64,000 nt of DNA from Lactobacillus sp. CBA3606 (GTDB lineage: Bacteria; Bacillota; Bacilli; Lactobacillales; Lactobacillaceae). The stretch covers positions 2,356,001-2,420,000 of the forward strand of contig NZ_CP027194.1 in the NCBI RefSeq assembly GCF_002970935.1, in the 5' to 3' direction. Positions 43,710 to 52,070 of this stretch are shown here, one piece after another; the first letter of the stretch is position 1, and each line of letters opens with the position of its first letter. A program made the position numbers and the translations under genes. Under the pieces are notes generated by a model, which searched no databases, had not been told where the DNA came from, and saw nothing but the letters and a program-made list of their open reading frames with translations.

Positions 43710-45191
43710 TTAGTCCACAGTTGGCTTTAAAGCTAAAGCTTGCGCTGCTTCTTCACTGTCATCAAAATGATGTTTAGTGCGACCAATAATTTGGTAATCT
43801 TCATGACCTTTACCAGCGATTAAAACGACATCGCCAGGTTGGGCTTGCGCGATGGCTTTGGCAATTGCCACGTGCCGATCAACATAAACGGGGACTGTCT
43901 GGTCAGGGACACCAGCGACCATATCTTGTAAGATCATTTCGGGATCTTCGGTTCGCGGATTGTCAGAAGTGAAGATTGGCTTCGTACTCCGTTCAACGGC
44001 AATTTTAGCCATTTTCGGCCGTTTGCCTTTATCACGATCACCACCGCAACCAACGACGCAATAAATATCTTGTTTGGCAAAGTCTTGAATCGTTTCTAAA
44101 GCGTTCAACAAGCCATCTGGGGTGTGGGAGTAATCAACAATGACACTCACACCGGTATGTGATGGAATCGCTTGGAAACGACCTTTAACACCGGCAACTT
44201 TTTCCAGTGAAGCAATAATTTGGTCCTCTGGCAGTCCACTGGCATAAGCCGCAGCGAAAGCAGCTAGCATATTGTAGACATTAAATTGTCCAATGAGTTT
44301 CATGGTGACATGCGTGACATGACCGAAGACGGACAGGTCAAATTCTGTCCCGTGACTCTTGATTTGAACGTTTTGCGCATTGATCATGGCATCTGGCTTT
44401 AAGCCGAAACTGAGCACATGGGCGGCGGTATATTGTTCGAATTCACGGCCAATTGGATCGTCCGTATTTAACACGGCAACTTTAGCGGTCCCATTAGCAT
44501 CGTATTTATTGCCCAATTGTGCAAAGAGCATGCTTTTTGCTTGGGCATAGTTAGCCATGGTTTTATGAAAGTCTAAGTGGTCTTGCGTTAAGTTAGTGAA
44601 GACTGCAATATCATAATCAATCCCCCAAACACGACCTAAAACTAGTGCAATTGAAGAGACTTCCATGGCAACTGTTTCGACGCCGGCATCGCGCATTGCT
44701 GCTAACGTTCGTTGCGTGGTGATTGCGTCTGGTGTGGTGTTGGCAGTTGGCAATTTTTCATCTTTAATTTTACGATACATCGTGCCAATCAAGCCGGTTG
44801 CTTGTTTTTGATCACGATAGATTTGTTCGATTAAGTGGGTGACCGTTGTTTTACCGTTAGTCCCGGTTACCCCAATCATCCGCATCTTTTGGCTAGGCGC
44901 GCCATAAAAGACATCCGCTAAAATCGCCATTGCCCGTTCAGTATTTTGAACATAAACGACTGGCACACTGACCTGAATGGGCTTTTGAGCCACAATTAAT
45001 TGTGCGCCTTGTGCAACGGCTTGTGCGACTAAGTCATGGCCGTCAACGTGGTAGCCAGCGACAGCCACAAAGACAGCACCAGGTTTGATTTCACGGGTAT
45101 CTTGCGTTAATAAAGTCACCTCAAAATCGGTGGTTAACGCGGGTTGGACTTGTTTAAATTTTAAGCTGTTAATTAATTGACTTGCTTTCAT
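43710..45191 (-). CDS. murE: UDP-MurNAc-tripeptide synthetase MurE, meso-DAP type
   Basis: A 493-residue Mur ligase that adds the third amino acid to the peptidoglycan precursor. The ATP loop is VTGTNGKTTVTHL, followed by the LDFHKT block and KGRFQ. The amino acid specificity motif DNPRTEDP has Arg at 413; DNPR is the signature of meso-diaminopimelate-adding enzymes, whereas lysine enzymes differ there. This agrees with the diaminopimelate wall of the L. plantarum group. The ATG at 45191 has AAAAGGACG upstream. A strong terminator separates it from the aspartokinase gene, so it has its own promoter. Confidence 0.95.
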   Translation of the reverse strand: MKASQLINSLKFKQVQPALTTDFEVTLLTQDTREIKPGAVFVAVAGYHVDGHDLVAQAVAQGAQLIVAQKPIQVSVPVVYVQNTERAMAILADVFYGAPSQKMRMIGVTGTNGKTTVTHLIEQIYRDQKQATGLIGTMYRKIKDEKLPTANTTPDAITTQRTLAAMRDAGVETVAMEVSSIALVLGRVWGIDYDIAVFTNLTQDHLDFHKTMANYAQAKSMLFAQLGNKYDANGTAKVAVLNTDDPIGREFEQYTAAHVLSFGLKPDAMINAQNVQIKSHGTEFDLSVFGHVTHVTMKLIGQFNVYNMLAAFAAAYASGLPEDQIIASLEKVAGVKGRFQAIPSHTGVSVIVDYSHTPDGLLNALETIQDFAKQDIYCVVGCGGDRDKGKRPKMAKIAVERSTKPIFTSDNPRTEDPEMILQDMVAGVPDQTVPVYVDRHVAIAKAIAQAQPGDVVLIAGKGHEDYQIIGRTKHHFDDSEEAAQALALKPTVD

Positions 45192-45407
45192 TAATTTTTA
45201 CGTCCTTTTCAAATAAAATACGCTAATTTACGCTTTCTAGGATACCATGCAATTGCGTGAAAAGTCACCCGTTGACCTTAATTTCTAGTGGGTGGTTGGG
45301 TCGTAGCTGCACTGTCAAGTTTTGAAGTGAGACCAAAGCTACTGGTTATCGTGATATTTGGTTGCCGTTTTTCGAACAACGGCTGACCGAAATTTTAGTT
45401 GCCAATT

Positions 45408-45463
45408 AAAAAAATCCCGCCGTTACCAAGTTCGTAAACTTGATAATGACGGGATCCTTTTTT
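45408..45463 (-). terminator. aspartokinase terminator
   Basis: On the minus strand GGATCCCGTCATTA pairs with TAACGGCGGGATT around an inner CAAGTTT/AACTTG stem, followed by seven T (45408-45414). Confidence 0.9.
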
Positions 45464-45465
45464 GA

Positions 45466-46671
45466 TTATTTTTCAACGCCTAAGAATTCATCATGAAGGG
45501 CATTCATTGCGGCTTTTAAATCAGCTTGCTTAACTAAAACCCAAATAGTGGTATAGCTATCAGTTGATTGTAAAATCTCGATATGTTGGGTGCTTAACGC
45601 TGTGACGATGCGGGCAGTGACGCCCGGTGTCCCAGTGATACCAGCACCAACCACGGAAACTTTCGCACAGTCGCCGATGGCTTGACAATGAACATGAGCT
45701 TTTGTTAATAACGCAGCTGCCACGTGGGCATCACCGTTCACCAAATTAAAGACGACCTGATGTTGGGTAATATTAATGAAATCCACGCTTAAATGATGTT
45801 GCGCCATTAACTGAAAGATCTCACTCGAACTTAACGTATCCGTTGGCACTGTAAACTGCGTTAGATTGGTCTGATGAGCAATCCCAGTTACCGTCCGATA
45901 GTGTTCAATCTGAGTGGTCGTGCGGTCAGTGACCAAAGTTCCCAGTTCATCGGGAGCCTGGTAGGTGGACCGAATTCGCATCGGCACGTGAGCTTGTTCA
46001 GCAATTTCAACGGCGCGTGGATCAATCACCTTAGCGCCTTCATGAGCCATGTTAGCCAGTTCTTCATAGCTAATGGCTTCAATAAAGCGGGCATGGGTGA
46101 CTAGGCGCGGGTCAGCGGTCATCATACCGTTGACATCAGTGAAAATATCAACCCGCTTGGCTTTAAAAGCCGCGCCTAAGATTGCCGCTGATGTATCGGA
46201 ACCGCCCCGACCAATTGTGGTGATATGACCGGTTTCGGTGGCACCCTGAAAACCAGTGACCACGACCACGTCGGCGTCTTTAAAAGCGGCTTCAATTGGC
46301 TGGGTATTCACCCGTAAAATCTTAGCATTTTGAAAGTCGTCATTCGTCACGATACCGGCATCTTGTCCGGTCATTGCCAAGACATTGAGGCCTTGTTCAC
46401 GAGCGAGTTCAGTAAAGACAGTTGTTGAGATTGTTTCGCCAACAGAGACCAGCATGTCGAGTTCACGGTCGGTTAAGCGGGATTGGTCACCATGGACCAA
46501 TCCGAGTAAGGAGTCCGTCGCGTAGGGCGCCCCTTTACGACCAATCGCCGAAACGACGACAATGACTTTATCACCTTGGTCAATCGCATATTGCACGTGT
46601 TTTAAAGCTTGTTTACGTGACGGTTCATCCTTAACCGAAGTCCCGCCAAATTTTTGAACAATAATTTCCAT
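45466..46671 (-). CDS. aspartate kinase
   Basis: A 401-residue aspartokinase, the first step from aspartate to diaminopimelate, lysine, threonine and methionine. Blocks: VQKFGGTSV at the start, GRGGSDTSA and FTDVNGMMTADPRLV in the kinase domain, and two ACT domains for feedback control at the C-terminus (about residues 270 to 400, including VSVVGAGITGTPGVTARI). It ends close to a terminator and starts five bases after the asnB stop, so asnB and this gene form one operon. Which amino acid inhibits it cannot be read. Confidence 0.93.
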   Translation of the reverse strand: MEIIVQKFGGTSVKDEPSRKQALKHVQYAIDQGDKVIVVVSAIGRKGAPYATDSLLGLVHGDQSRLTDRELDMLVSVGETISTTVFTELAREQGLNVLAMTGQDAGIVTNDDFQNAKILRVNTQPIEAAFKDADVVVVTGFQGATETGHITTIGRGGSDTSAAILGAAFKAKRVDIFTDVNGMMTADPRLVTHARFIEAISYEELANMAHEGAKVIDPRAVEIAEQAHVPMRIRSTYQAPDELGTLVTDRTTTQIEHYRTVTGIAHQTNLTQFTVPTDTLSSSEIFQLMAQHHLSVDFINITQHQVVFNLVNGDAHVAAALLTKAHVHCQAIGDCAKVSVVGAGITGTPGVTARIVTALSTQHIEILQSTDSYTTIWVLVKQADLKAAMNALHDEFLGVEK

Positions 46672-46676
46672 CAGCT

Positions 46677-48578
46677 TTATGACTCCTCAAGTTGACTAGC
46701 ATGGGCATTTGCCGTGGGACTATCCATTAAGGTATCCGCTTCAACGTAGATTTTATGCCACATCATAAAGGTCAGCACCGTCCATAATTTACGTGAGTTA
46801 TCACGGACGCCAGCACGATGGTCAGACAAGAGCTTCAAGAAGTAAGCCTTATTGAAGTATTGATCAGTTTGAGAATCGTTAATAATCTTTTCTGCCCAAG
46901 CGTACATCTCATCTTTTAGCCAGAACCGGATGGGTACTGGGAAACCGAGCTTCTTGCGATGCAAGACATGTTCAGGCACGACATCTTCAACGGCTTTACG
47001 TAAGATATACTTCGTAGTGCCATGACTGATCCGAAGATTTGCTGGAATTTCAGCGGCCAAGTTGTAAACTTCACGGTCAACAAATGGTGTCCGGAGTTCC
47101 AAGCTATGGGCCATCGTTGTCCGGTCGGCGTTATGCAATAAGTCACCGTTTAACCAAGTGTGCATATCGATGAACTGCATTTGACTGATCGGGTCATAGT
47201 TTTCAGATTCATCGTAGAATGGTTGGGTGATTGATTGGAACGGATGTTTCTGATTGTAGTCTTTAATGAAGGCTTGCTTTTCTTGTTCGCCAAAAATAAA
47301 GGCATTCCCAACGTACCGGTTTTGTAAAGGCGTGGTACCACGTAGTAAGAATGACCGGCCACGCATACCTTCAGGCATCATGGTCGCAATTCGTTTGAGG
47401 GCACCGTTGATGGGCTTGGTATACCGGAAAGGCTTCAAAGATTCGGGTTCGTGATAGATGGTGTAACCACCAAATAATTCATCCGCACCTTCACCGGTTA
47501 AGGCTACTTTGACGTGCTTGACAGCTTCTTTGGCTAAGAAGTACTGCGGCACAGCGGCCGGATCAGCCAAGGGATCATCCATACTCCAAACGAAGTGTGG
47601 GAAAGCATTCATAAAGGCTTCTGGTGTAATCAACATACTGTGATTTTGAACACCTAGCTTTTGAGCAGTTTCTTGGGCCACATCTAATTCACTATAGCCT
47701 TCACGTTCAAAACCGACGGAAATGGTTTCCAACTTAGGATTATAGTTTTTAGCAATAGCCACAATAATTGACGAATCAATCCCACCGGATAGGAACGACC
47801 CGACTGGCACGTCCGAGCGCATATGAATCTTAACGGAATCGAAGAGGGCGTCTTTGATTTTTTGCGCATATTCAGCTTCGCTCCGTTGTACCGGGTGAAA
47901 TTCACGATGGTAGTAACGATTAAGCCGTGGTGCGGCGCCAATCTTCTTGGTTAAGGAACACCCAGGAGCCAACATTTTAATTTCTTTAGTTAACGTTTCG
48001 GGTTCGGGCACGAATTGGAACGTCATATAATCTTGCATGGCGTTTTTATCAAAGGTCTTGTCTTTGAGAATCTTATAGATGGCTTTACTTTCAGACGCAT
48101 AGTAGAAGTCATCGTCTTGAATCGCATAATAAAATGGTTTGATGCCAAATTGATCCCGAGCCGCAAACAAGGTCTTTTCTTGCTTATCCCAAATAACAAA
48201 GGCAAACATCCCACGTAAGTATTTAGTGGCGTTTTCTTTATATTTGGCATACATGCCAAGAATAACTTCAGAGTCAGAATTAGTTTTAAAGTCATAACCG
48301 TCGGCTTTAAGTTGTTCTCGTAATTCAACGTAATTGTAAATTTCACCATTAAAGGTCATCCAGTAACGTTCATGGTCATACGAGAGTGGTTGGTGACCAC
48401 CAGCTAAATCAATAATACTTAGCCGTCGAAAGCCCATTGTAATGTTATCATCAGCGAAGTAACCATCGTCATCGGGGCCCCGATGGACAATCATCTTCGT
48501 CATTTCGTGGATGGTCTGATCGTAAGCTGCGTTATCCGCTTTCGTCCGATCAGTTAAGCAACCAGCAAAACCGCACAT
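46677..48578 (-). CDS. asnB: AsnB-type glutamine amidotransferase (probable meso-DAP amidation)
   Basis: A 633-residue enzyme with an N-terminal glutaminase domain whose nucleophile is Cys2 (MCGFAG, then HRGPDDDGYF and FNGEIYNY) and a C-terminal synthetase domain with the PP-loop SGGIDSS and LTGEGADELFGGY. By fold it is asparagine synthase. In L. plantarum an AsnB homologue is reported to amidate meso-diaminopimelate in peptidoglycan. Because asnA already provides asparagine here and this gene is joined to aspartokinase beside a meso-DAP MurE, I favour the wall role. RBS GAGAGATGA before the ATG. Confidence 0.9.
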   Translation of the reverse strand: MCGFAGCLTDRTKADNAAYDQTIHEMTKMIVHRGPDDDGYFADDNITMGFRRLSIIDLAGGHQPLSYDHERYWMTFNGEIYNYVELREQLKADGYDFKTNSDSEVILGMYAKYKENATKYLRGMFAFVIWDKQEKTLFAARDQFGIKPFYYAIQDDDFYYASESKAIYKILKDKTFDKNAMQDYMTFQFVPEPETLTKEIKMLAPGCSLTKKIGAAPRLNRYYHREFHPVQRSEAEYAQKIKDALFDSVKIHMRSDVPVGSFLSGGIDSSIIVAIAKNYNPKLETISVGFEREGYSELDVAQETAQKLGVQNHSMLITPEAFMNAFPHFVWSMDDPLADPAAVPQYFLAKEAVKHVKVALTGEGADELFGGYTIYHEPESLKPFRYTKPINGALKRIATMMPEGMRGRSFLLRGTTPLQNRYVGNAFIFGEQEKQAFIKDYNQKHPFQSITQPFYDESENYDPISQMQFIDMHTWLNGDLLHNADRTTMAHSLELRTPFVDREVYNLAAEIPANLRISHGTTKYILRKAVEDVVPEHVLHRKKLGFPVPIRFWLKDEMYAWAEKIINDSQTDQYFNKAYFLKLLSDHRAGVRDNSRKLWTVLTFMMWHKIYVEADTLMDSPTANAHASQLEES

Positions 48579-48990
48579 GTCTGTTCATCTCTCAATCTTA
48601 AGGTTTAAATTTTAAAGTACTCAATCAGCACTTAGGTTTTGTTGTTAATTTACCTGATTCCTAATATGAAGTAAAGTAATCTAGCGAATTATAACCGTTT
48701 CTTACCGAACTGCCATCATTTTTTTGAATAATCTGAGTTGGTTTGACTATTAATAGACTAATAATTCAATGATTTGCAAAACTTATGAGTACACTTTCAT
48801 TATTATACTTGCTTTCTGGAATAAGATAAAGCCGTTCAAGGTATTCACCATGTTTGCTACGTAAAATAATTTTTATAAGCTGAAATGTTAGTTATTTTCA
48901 CACCCCACTCATTCCAGCCTTAATATTACGAAGTATTACATAAAGCCGGTTTTATTACAAGCAATCACCTAAATAGTAATCAAACTGCTA

Positions 48991-49018
48991 TTGCCTTGTT
49001 ACATTGAGTCCGTATACT
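48991..49018 (+). promoter_or_regulatory. promoter of the LysM protein gene
   Basis: TTGCCT (48991-48996), 16 bases, TATACT (49013-49018). It lies in a 520-base AT-rich region (48579-49100) without genes. A hairpin GCCAGCA/TGCTGGT (about 49037-49060) sits in the resulting leader. The rest of that region shows nothing I can name. Confidence 0.55.
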
Positions 49019-49100
49019 TAGCTTCTGTTGTTAAGGCCAGCAATCCGTTGGGTGCTGGTCAAAGGAAACTATCAAAAATTACAGGAGTGACGTTATTCAT

Positions 49101-49700
49101 ATGAAGATCAAAAATTTATTATTATCCACAGTGGCTGCGACTGGACTACTAGTTGTGACAACGACCGCAGTTAATGCTGATACGATTACTGTCAAAGCTG
49201 GCGATACGGTGAGTGCCATTGCACATGCCCATCAAACGACGATTTCAAGTATTGAAACGGCTAATTCATTAGCCAATGTTAACTTGATTTATGTGGGCCA
49301 ACAATTGATCGTCAATGGGACCACTGCAGTTGCTGAACCGACTCAAGCGACCGCAACGCCTAGTCAAGCTCAAAGCCCAGCAGTCGCACAACCAGCAACT
49401 CCTAGTGCACCAGTAGTTGCAGAAGCGCCAACTAGTGCGCCCGCAACCACAGCACCGGTCGCAGAAACGACGAGTAATTCAGATAGTGCAGCCAAAGCTT
49501 GGATTGCCAACAAAGAATCCGGCGGGTCATATAGTGCTCGTAATGGACAATATATCGGTAAATATCAATTGAGTGCCGCTTATCTAAATGGGGACTACTC
49601 AGCAGCCAATCAGGAACAAGTTGCCAATAACTATGTGGCTTCACGTTACGGTTCATGGACTGCTGCGCAAAGCTTCTGGCAAGCAAACGGCTGGTATTAA
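49101..49700 (+). CDS. secreted LysM protein with Apf/transglycosylase-like C-terminus
   Basis: A 199-residue exported wall protein. A signal peptide (cleavage near VNA/DT, residue 26) leads to one LysM domain (ITVKAGDTVSAIAHAHQTTI, then LIYVGQQLIV), a long Ala/Pro/Thr linker (residues 73 to 128) and a C-terminal domain KAWIANKESGGSYSARNG, GKYQLS, and the end YGSWTAAQSFWQANGWY, as in aggregation-promoting factors and lysozyme-like muropeptidases (the Glu of NKESGG being the likely catalytic residue). Own promoter and terminator. Confidence 0.88.
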   Translation: MKIKNLLLSTVAATGLLVVTTTAVNADTITVKAGDTVSAIAHAHQTTISSIETANSLANVNLIYVGQQLIVNGTTAVAEPTQATATPSQAQSPAVAQPATPSAPVVAEAPTSAPATTAPVAETTSNSDSAAKAWIANKESGGSYSARNGQYIGKYQLSAAYLNGDYSAANQEQVANNYVASRYGSWTAAQSFWQANGWY

Positions 49701-49727
49701 GCTTAGCTCATTAGTTGATACAGCTCA

Positions 49728-49763
49728 AAGAGGTGCGAGACGATTTTGTCTCGCGCCTCTTTA
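49728..49763. terminator. terminator between the LysM gene and azlD
   Basis: AAAGAGGTGCGAGAC (49728-49742) and GTCTCGCGCCTCTTT (49749-49763) with a 6-base loop and one G-U pair; it serves both convergent genes. Confidence 0.88.
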
Positions 49764-49785
49764 TTAGGTCACGGTTTAGGTGCGG

Positions 49786-50112
49786 TTAACTGAAACCGAT
49801 AAAGCGAAGGGCCGCCATGGCTAATACGCCAGTCACAACGACGGCCAGTAAATTTTTAGTCAGGATACCAGCTAAAATGGCGGGGAGGGCCGCCAAACTA
49901 TTCGCCAAATTAAGACTCGGCCAGTGGCCAGCGTGATAAATAAGTAAGTTTTCAATGAAAATAGCGGTCATAATGGCAACCGGCACGAAAGATAAAAAGC
50001 GGATGACGCCGGCTGGGACGGTTAGATTCTTAATAATGGCAAATGGTACCACCCGAGTTAACCAGGTCACCAGCCCACACAGTAGAATTGTGACGAAAAT
50101 ATAAGTTGTCAT
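49786..50112 (-). CDS. azlD: AzlD-type branched-chain amino acid exporter subunit
   Basis: A 108-residue protein of four hydrophobic helices with the AzlD features TWLTRVVPFAI near the start and SFVPVAIMTAIF. With AzlC it forms an exporter for branched-chain amino acids or analogues. The ATG at 50112 overlaps the azlC stop (ATGA) and follows GGTGGTGAC within azlC; a longer frame from 50187 lies inside azlC and is rejected. Confidence 0.9.
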   Translation of the reverse strand: MTTYIFVTILLCGLVTWLTRVVPFAIIKNLTVPAGVIRFLSFVPVAIMTAIFIENLLIYHAGHWPSLNLANSLAALPAILAGILTKNLLAVVVTGVLAMAALRFIGFS

Positions 50113-50810
50113 TTGGGCGTCACCACCATGCCGAAAGCGCAGCCTAATAGTGTTGCGATTAATAAGGCGATGTTTCCTGGGACCCAACGCATGAGTAAGA
50201 TCATCATGAGAGCCACGAATAGGACGACGAGTAGTTGGGTTTTAAGTGGCTTACTGCGATCCGTAATGAGTTGCAAGTACAAGAGGCCGATAAACATGCC
50301 AACAACGGCAAAGTCGAGGCCAAATTGATCCGGATCCGTAATGAGATTGCCAAGTAAACAGCCAGCGACGGTCGCAGCTGCCCAGACAAAATAAGCGACT
50401 AAATTGGCGGCATGTAACCAGTTAGGCCGTAACTTTTGATGGGTAAGATTGACTTTGTTCATACTCAGCGCAAAAGTTTCATCAGTTAGTAAGGTGCCCA
50501 AAGCCAGATTTTGCCAGAGGGAGTCGTGTTTGAAAAATTGAGCAATGGATAAACTCATCAACATCATGCGAGAATTGATGAGCCAAGTGGATAAGACAAT
50601 TGCCGAAATTGGACTGCCTGCTAAGAGCATGCTGACCATAATAAATTGGGCTGAGCCAGCATAGACAATGAGGGACATTGCTAAGACGGCTAGGACTGAT
50701 AGGTGACTTGTATTAGCGACAATGCCCATGGCGAGTCCAACCCCGATGTAGCCAAAGACGGTTGGTATCACGTCTTTTAGCCCACTCCGAAAAGATAAAT
50801 TAGCAGTCAC
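50109..50810 (-). CDS. azlC: AzlC-type branched-chain amino acid exporter subunit
   Basis: A 233-residue membrane protein with about seven helices and the AzlC blocks GYIGVGLAMGIVA, YAGSAQFIMVSMLLAG and LLTDETFALSM. It is the large subunit of the AzlCD exporter. It starts with ATG at 50810 behind GGAAAGGAAG and overlaps azlD by four bases. A divergent MerR-type gene upstream may regulate it. Confidence 0.92.
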   Translation of the reverse strand: MTANLSFRSGLKDVIPTVFGYIGVGLAMGIVANTSHLSVLAVLAMSLIVYAGSAQFIMVSMLLAGSPISAIVLSTWLINSRMMLMSLSIAQFFKHDSLWQNLALGTLLTDETFALSMNKVNLTHQKLRPNWLHAANLVAYFVWAAATVAGCLLGNLITDPDQFGLDFAVVGMFIGLLYLQLITDRSKPLKTQLLVVLFVALMMILLMRWVPGNIALLIATLLGCAFGMVVTPK

Positions 50811-50923
50811 AAGGTTAGCTTCCTTTCCTAATTAAAAGTTGTAAGTTACAGTGTACACGTTTTGGTGAAAATAATGAACAAAATTATCATTCAATTTTAA
50901 TGATGACGTCAGGAAAATATTAC

Positions 50924-50952
50924 TTGCATTTATTTTGACGCGGGCGTAACAT
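50924..50952 (+). promoter_or_regulatory. promoter of the small MerR-type gene
   Basis: TTGCAT (50924-50929), 17 bases, TAACAT (50947-50952), about 40 bases ahead of the start codon. Confidence 0.5.
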
Positions 50953-50992
50953 AAGCACATTGATTTTTTGAAAGGACAAATGGTGAGGGAAA

Positions 50993-51211
50993 ATGACTCT
51001 GGAACAATTAGCAGCCCGTAGTGGGGTTACTGCTGATAAAATCGTCGCTTATACGAAGGCCGGCTTATTGCCTTGTAAAGATGAACACGCGTTGTTTAGC
51101 GTTGACGATCAATATTGGCTAGATATGGTCAATTGCTTCTTAGAAAATGGCTCATCCGTTGAGGACTTAAAAGATTTGATGCCACTTTGCGAGCAATGTG
51201 CAACAAATTAG
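50993..51211 (+). CDS. minimal MerR-type helix-turn-helix protein
   Basis: A 72-residue protein: LEQLAARSGVTADKIVAYTKAGLL is a MerR-type first helix pair, followed by DDQYWLDMVNCFLENGSSVEDLKDLM and a Cys-containing end (PLCEQCATN) that could bind a metal. It lacks the long coiled coil and effector domain of full MerR proteins. It diverges from azlCD, which makes azlCD a possible target. Own promoter and terminator. Confidence 0.7.
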   Translation: MTLEQLAARSGVTADKIVAYTKAGLLPCKDEHALFSVDDQYWLDMVNCFLENGSSVEDLKDLMPLCEQCATN

Positions 51212-51238
51212 TTCAAAATTAGGATTGCAATCATGTTA

Positions 51239-51279
51239 AACGCAGATTACTGAGAATTAATCAGTAACCTGCGTTTTTT
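51239..51279 (+). terminator. terminator of the small MerR-type gene
   Basis: AACGCAGATTACTGA (51239-51253) pairs with TCAGTAACCTGCGTT (51261-51275, one mismatch), followed by TTTT. Confidence 0.85.
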
Positions 51280-51310
51280 GGTCTTTAAAGCCGTTGTCAG
51301 TGCAACTAAA

Positions 51311-51342
51311 AGGGGTGTCCGGTAAAGTTACCGGACACCCCT
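51311..51342 (-). terminator. terminator of the DUF4811/MFS operon
   Basis: A perfect 15-base inverted repeat (51311-51325 and 51328-51342); the minus strand continues TTTTAG. It lies nine bases after the stop of the DUF4811-like gene. Confidence 0.85.
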
Positions 51343-51350
51343 AATCATTA

Positions 51351-52070
51351 CTAGTGGCTTTGTTTAACGGTTTTAATCATGCTTTGTAAAGCACTAGCTT
51401 GATACTTTGCTGCAGCTTGCTTTTCAAGTTGGGCTAATTGTGTTTGTGACAGTGATGGATTTTTGACCATCGCTGCTTTAACTTCATTAGCGACGTAAAC
51501 TTTTGCGCGGGCTTTTAATGTCTTTTGTTGTTGTTTAACTAACTTCGTCAATTGTTTAGCTTGCGACGTACTTAAAACGACCCATTGCTTCCCAACGTAG
51601 AAGTGATTTGTCCGTTTAATTAATTGGTTATCATTGTCAGCAATGCCAAACCAGAATTTTGCGGCCTTATTTTGATAAACCCAGCGCGTGGTTTTAGTAA
51701 CGAGCTTAGGGGTACCAGCGGTCGTTTTTACCTGATTCGTCGTTTTAATATTGGCTGGTGTATGACTAACCTTTTTTTGATTAGTGGTGGTTTTGTAGAT
51801 GTAAACGCGATTTTTATCAGCTGTGCCGACGGATTGATACAGTAAGAGATCCATCTGGCTACTGCCGGCTGACTTCAAAGTCGTTGTCTTAGTTGTTGTG
51901 ACTTTACTCATGCCAAGATGGGCACTGTCGTTACGAATCACTAAGACTAAGGAAGCGACCACAAGGACGACCAAAACGGTGACTAAACCTAACTGGAGTT
52001 TCGAGCGGCGCATGTAAACGAAACTGAGGAATAGGGCAATCGTACTAAGAACTAATAAGACTAGAATCAT
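51351..52070 (-). CDS. membrane-anchored protein, DUF4811-like
   Basis: A 239-residue protein with two N-terminal membrane segments (about residues 1 to 18 and 26 to 45) and a basic, Lys/Thr/Gln-rich remainder that should lie outside the cell (TTKTTRWVYQNKAAKFWFG, YVGKQWVVLS). Such proteins are found directly after DHA2-type exporters in lactobacilli and carry the DUF4811 label; this assignment is from memory. It overlaps the exporter stop by four bases (ATGA), so the two work together, perhaps as exporter and accessory protein. Confidence 0.75.
   Translation of the reverse strand: MILVLLVLSTIALFLSFVYMRRSKLQLGLVTVLVVLVVASLVLVIRNDSAHLGMSKVTTTKTTTLKSAGSSQMDLLLYQSVGTADKNRVYIYKTTTNQKKVSHTPANIKTTNQVKTTAGTPKLVTKTTRWVYQNKAAKFWFGIADNDNQLIKRTNHFYVGKQWVVLSTSQAKQLTKLVKQQQKTLKARAKVYVANEVKAAMVKNPSLSQTQLAQLEKQAAAKYQASALQSMIKTVKQSH

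Noticed and set aside
48841-48960. TGTAAT-like direct repeats upstream of the LysM gene that could be WalR boxes
   Set aside because: The second half-site is CGTAAT and spacing does not fit the known pattern well; too weak to list as a site.
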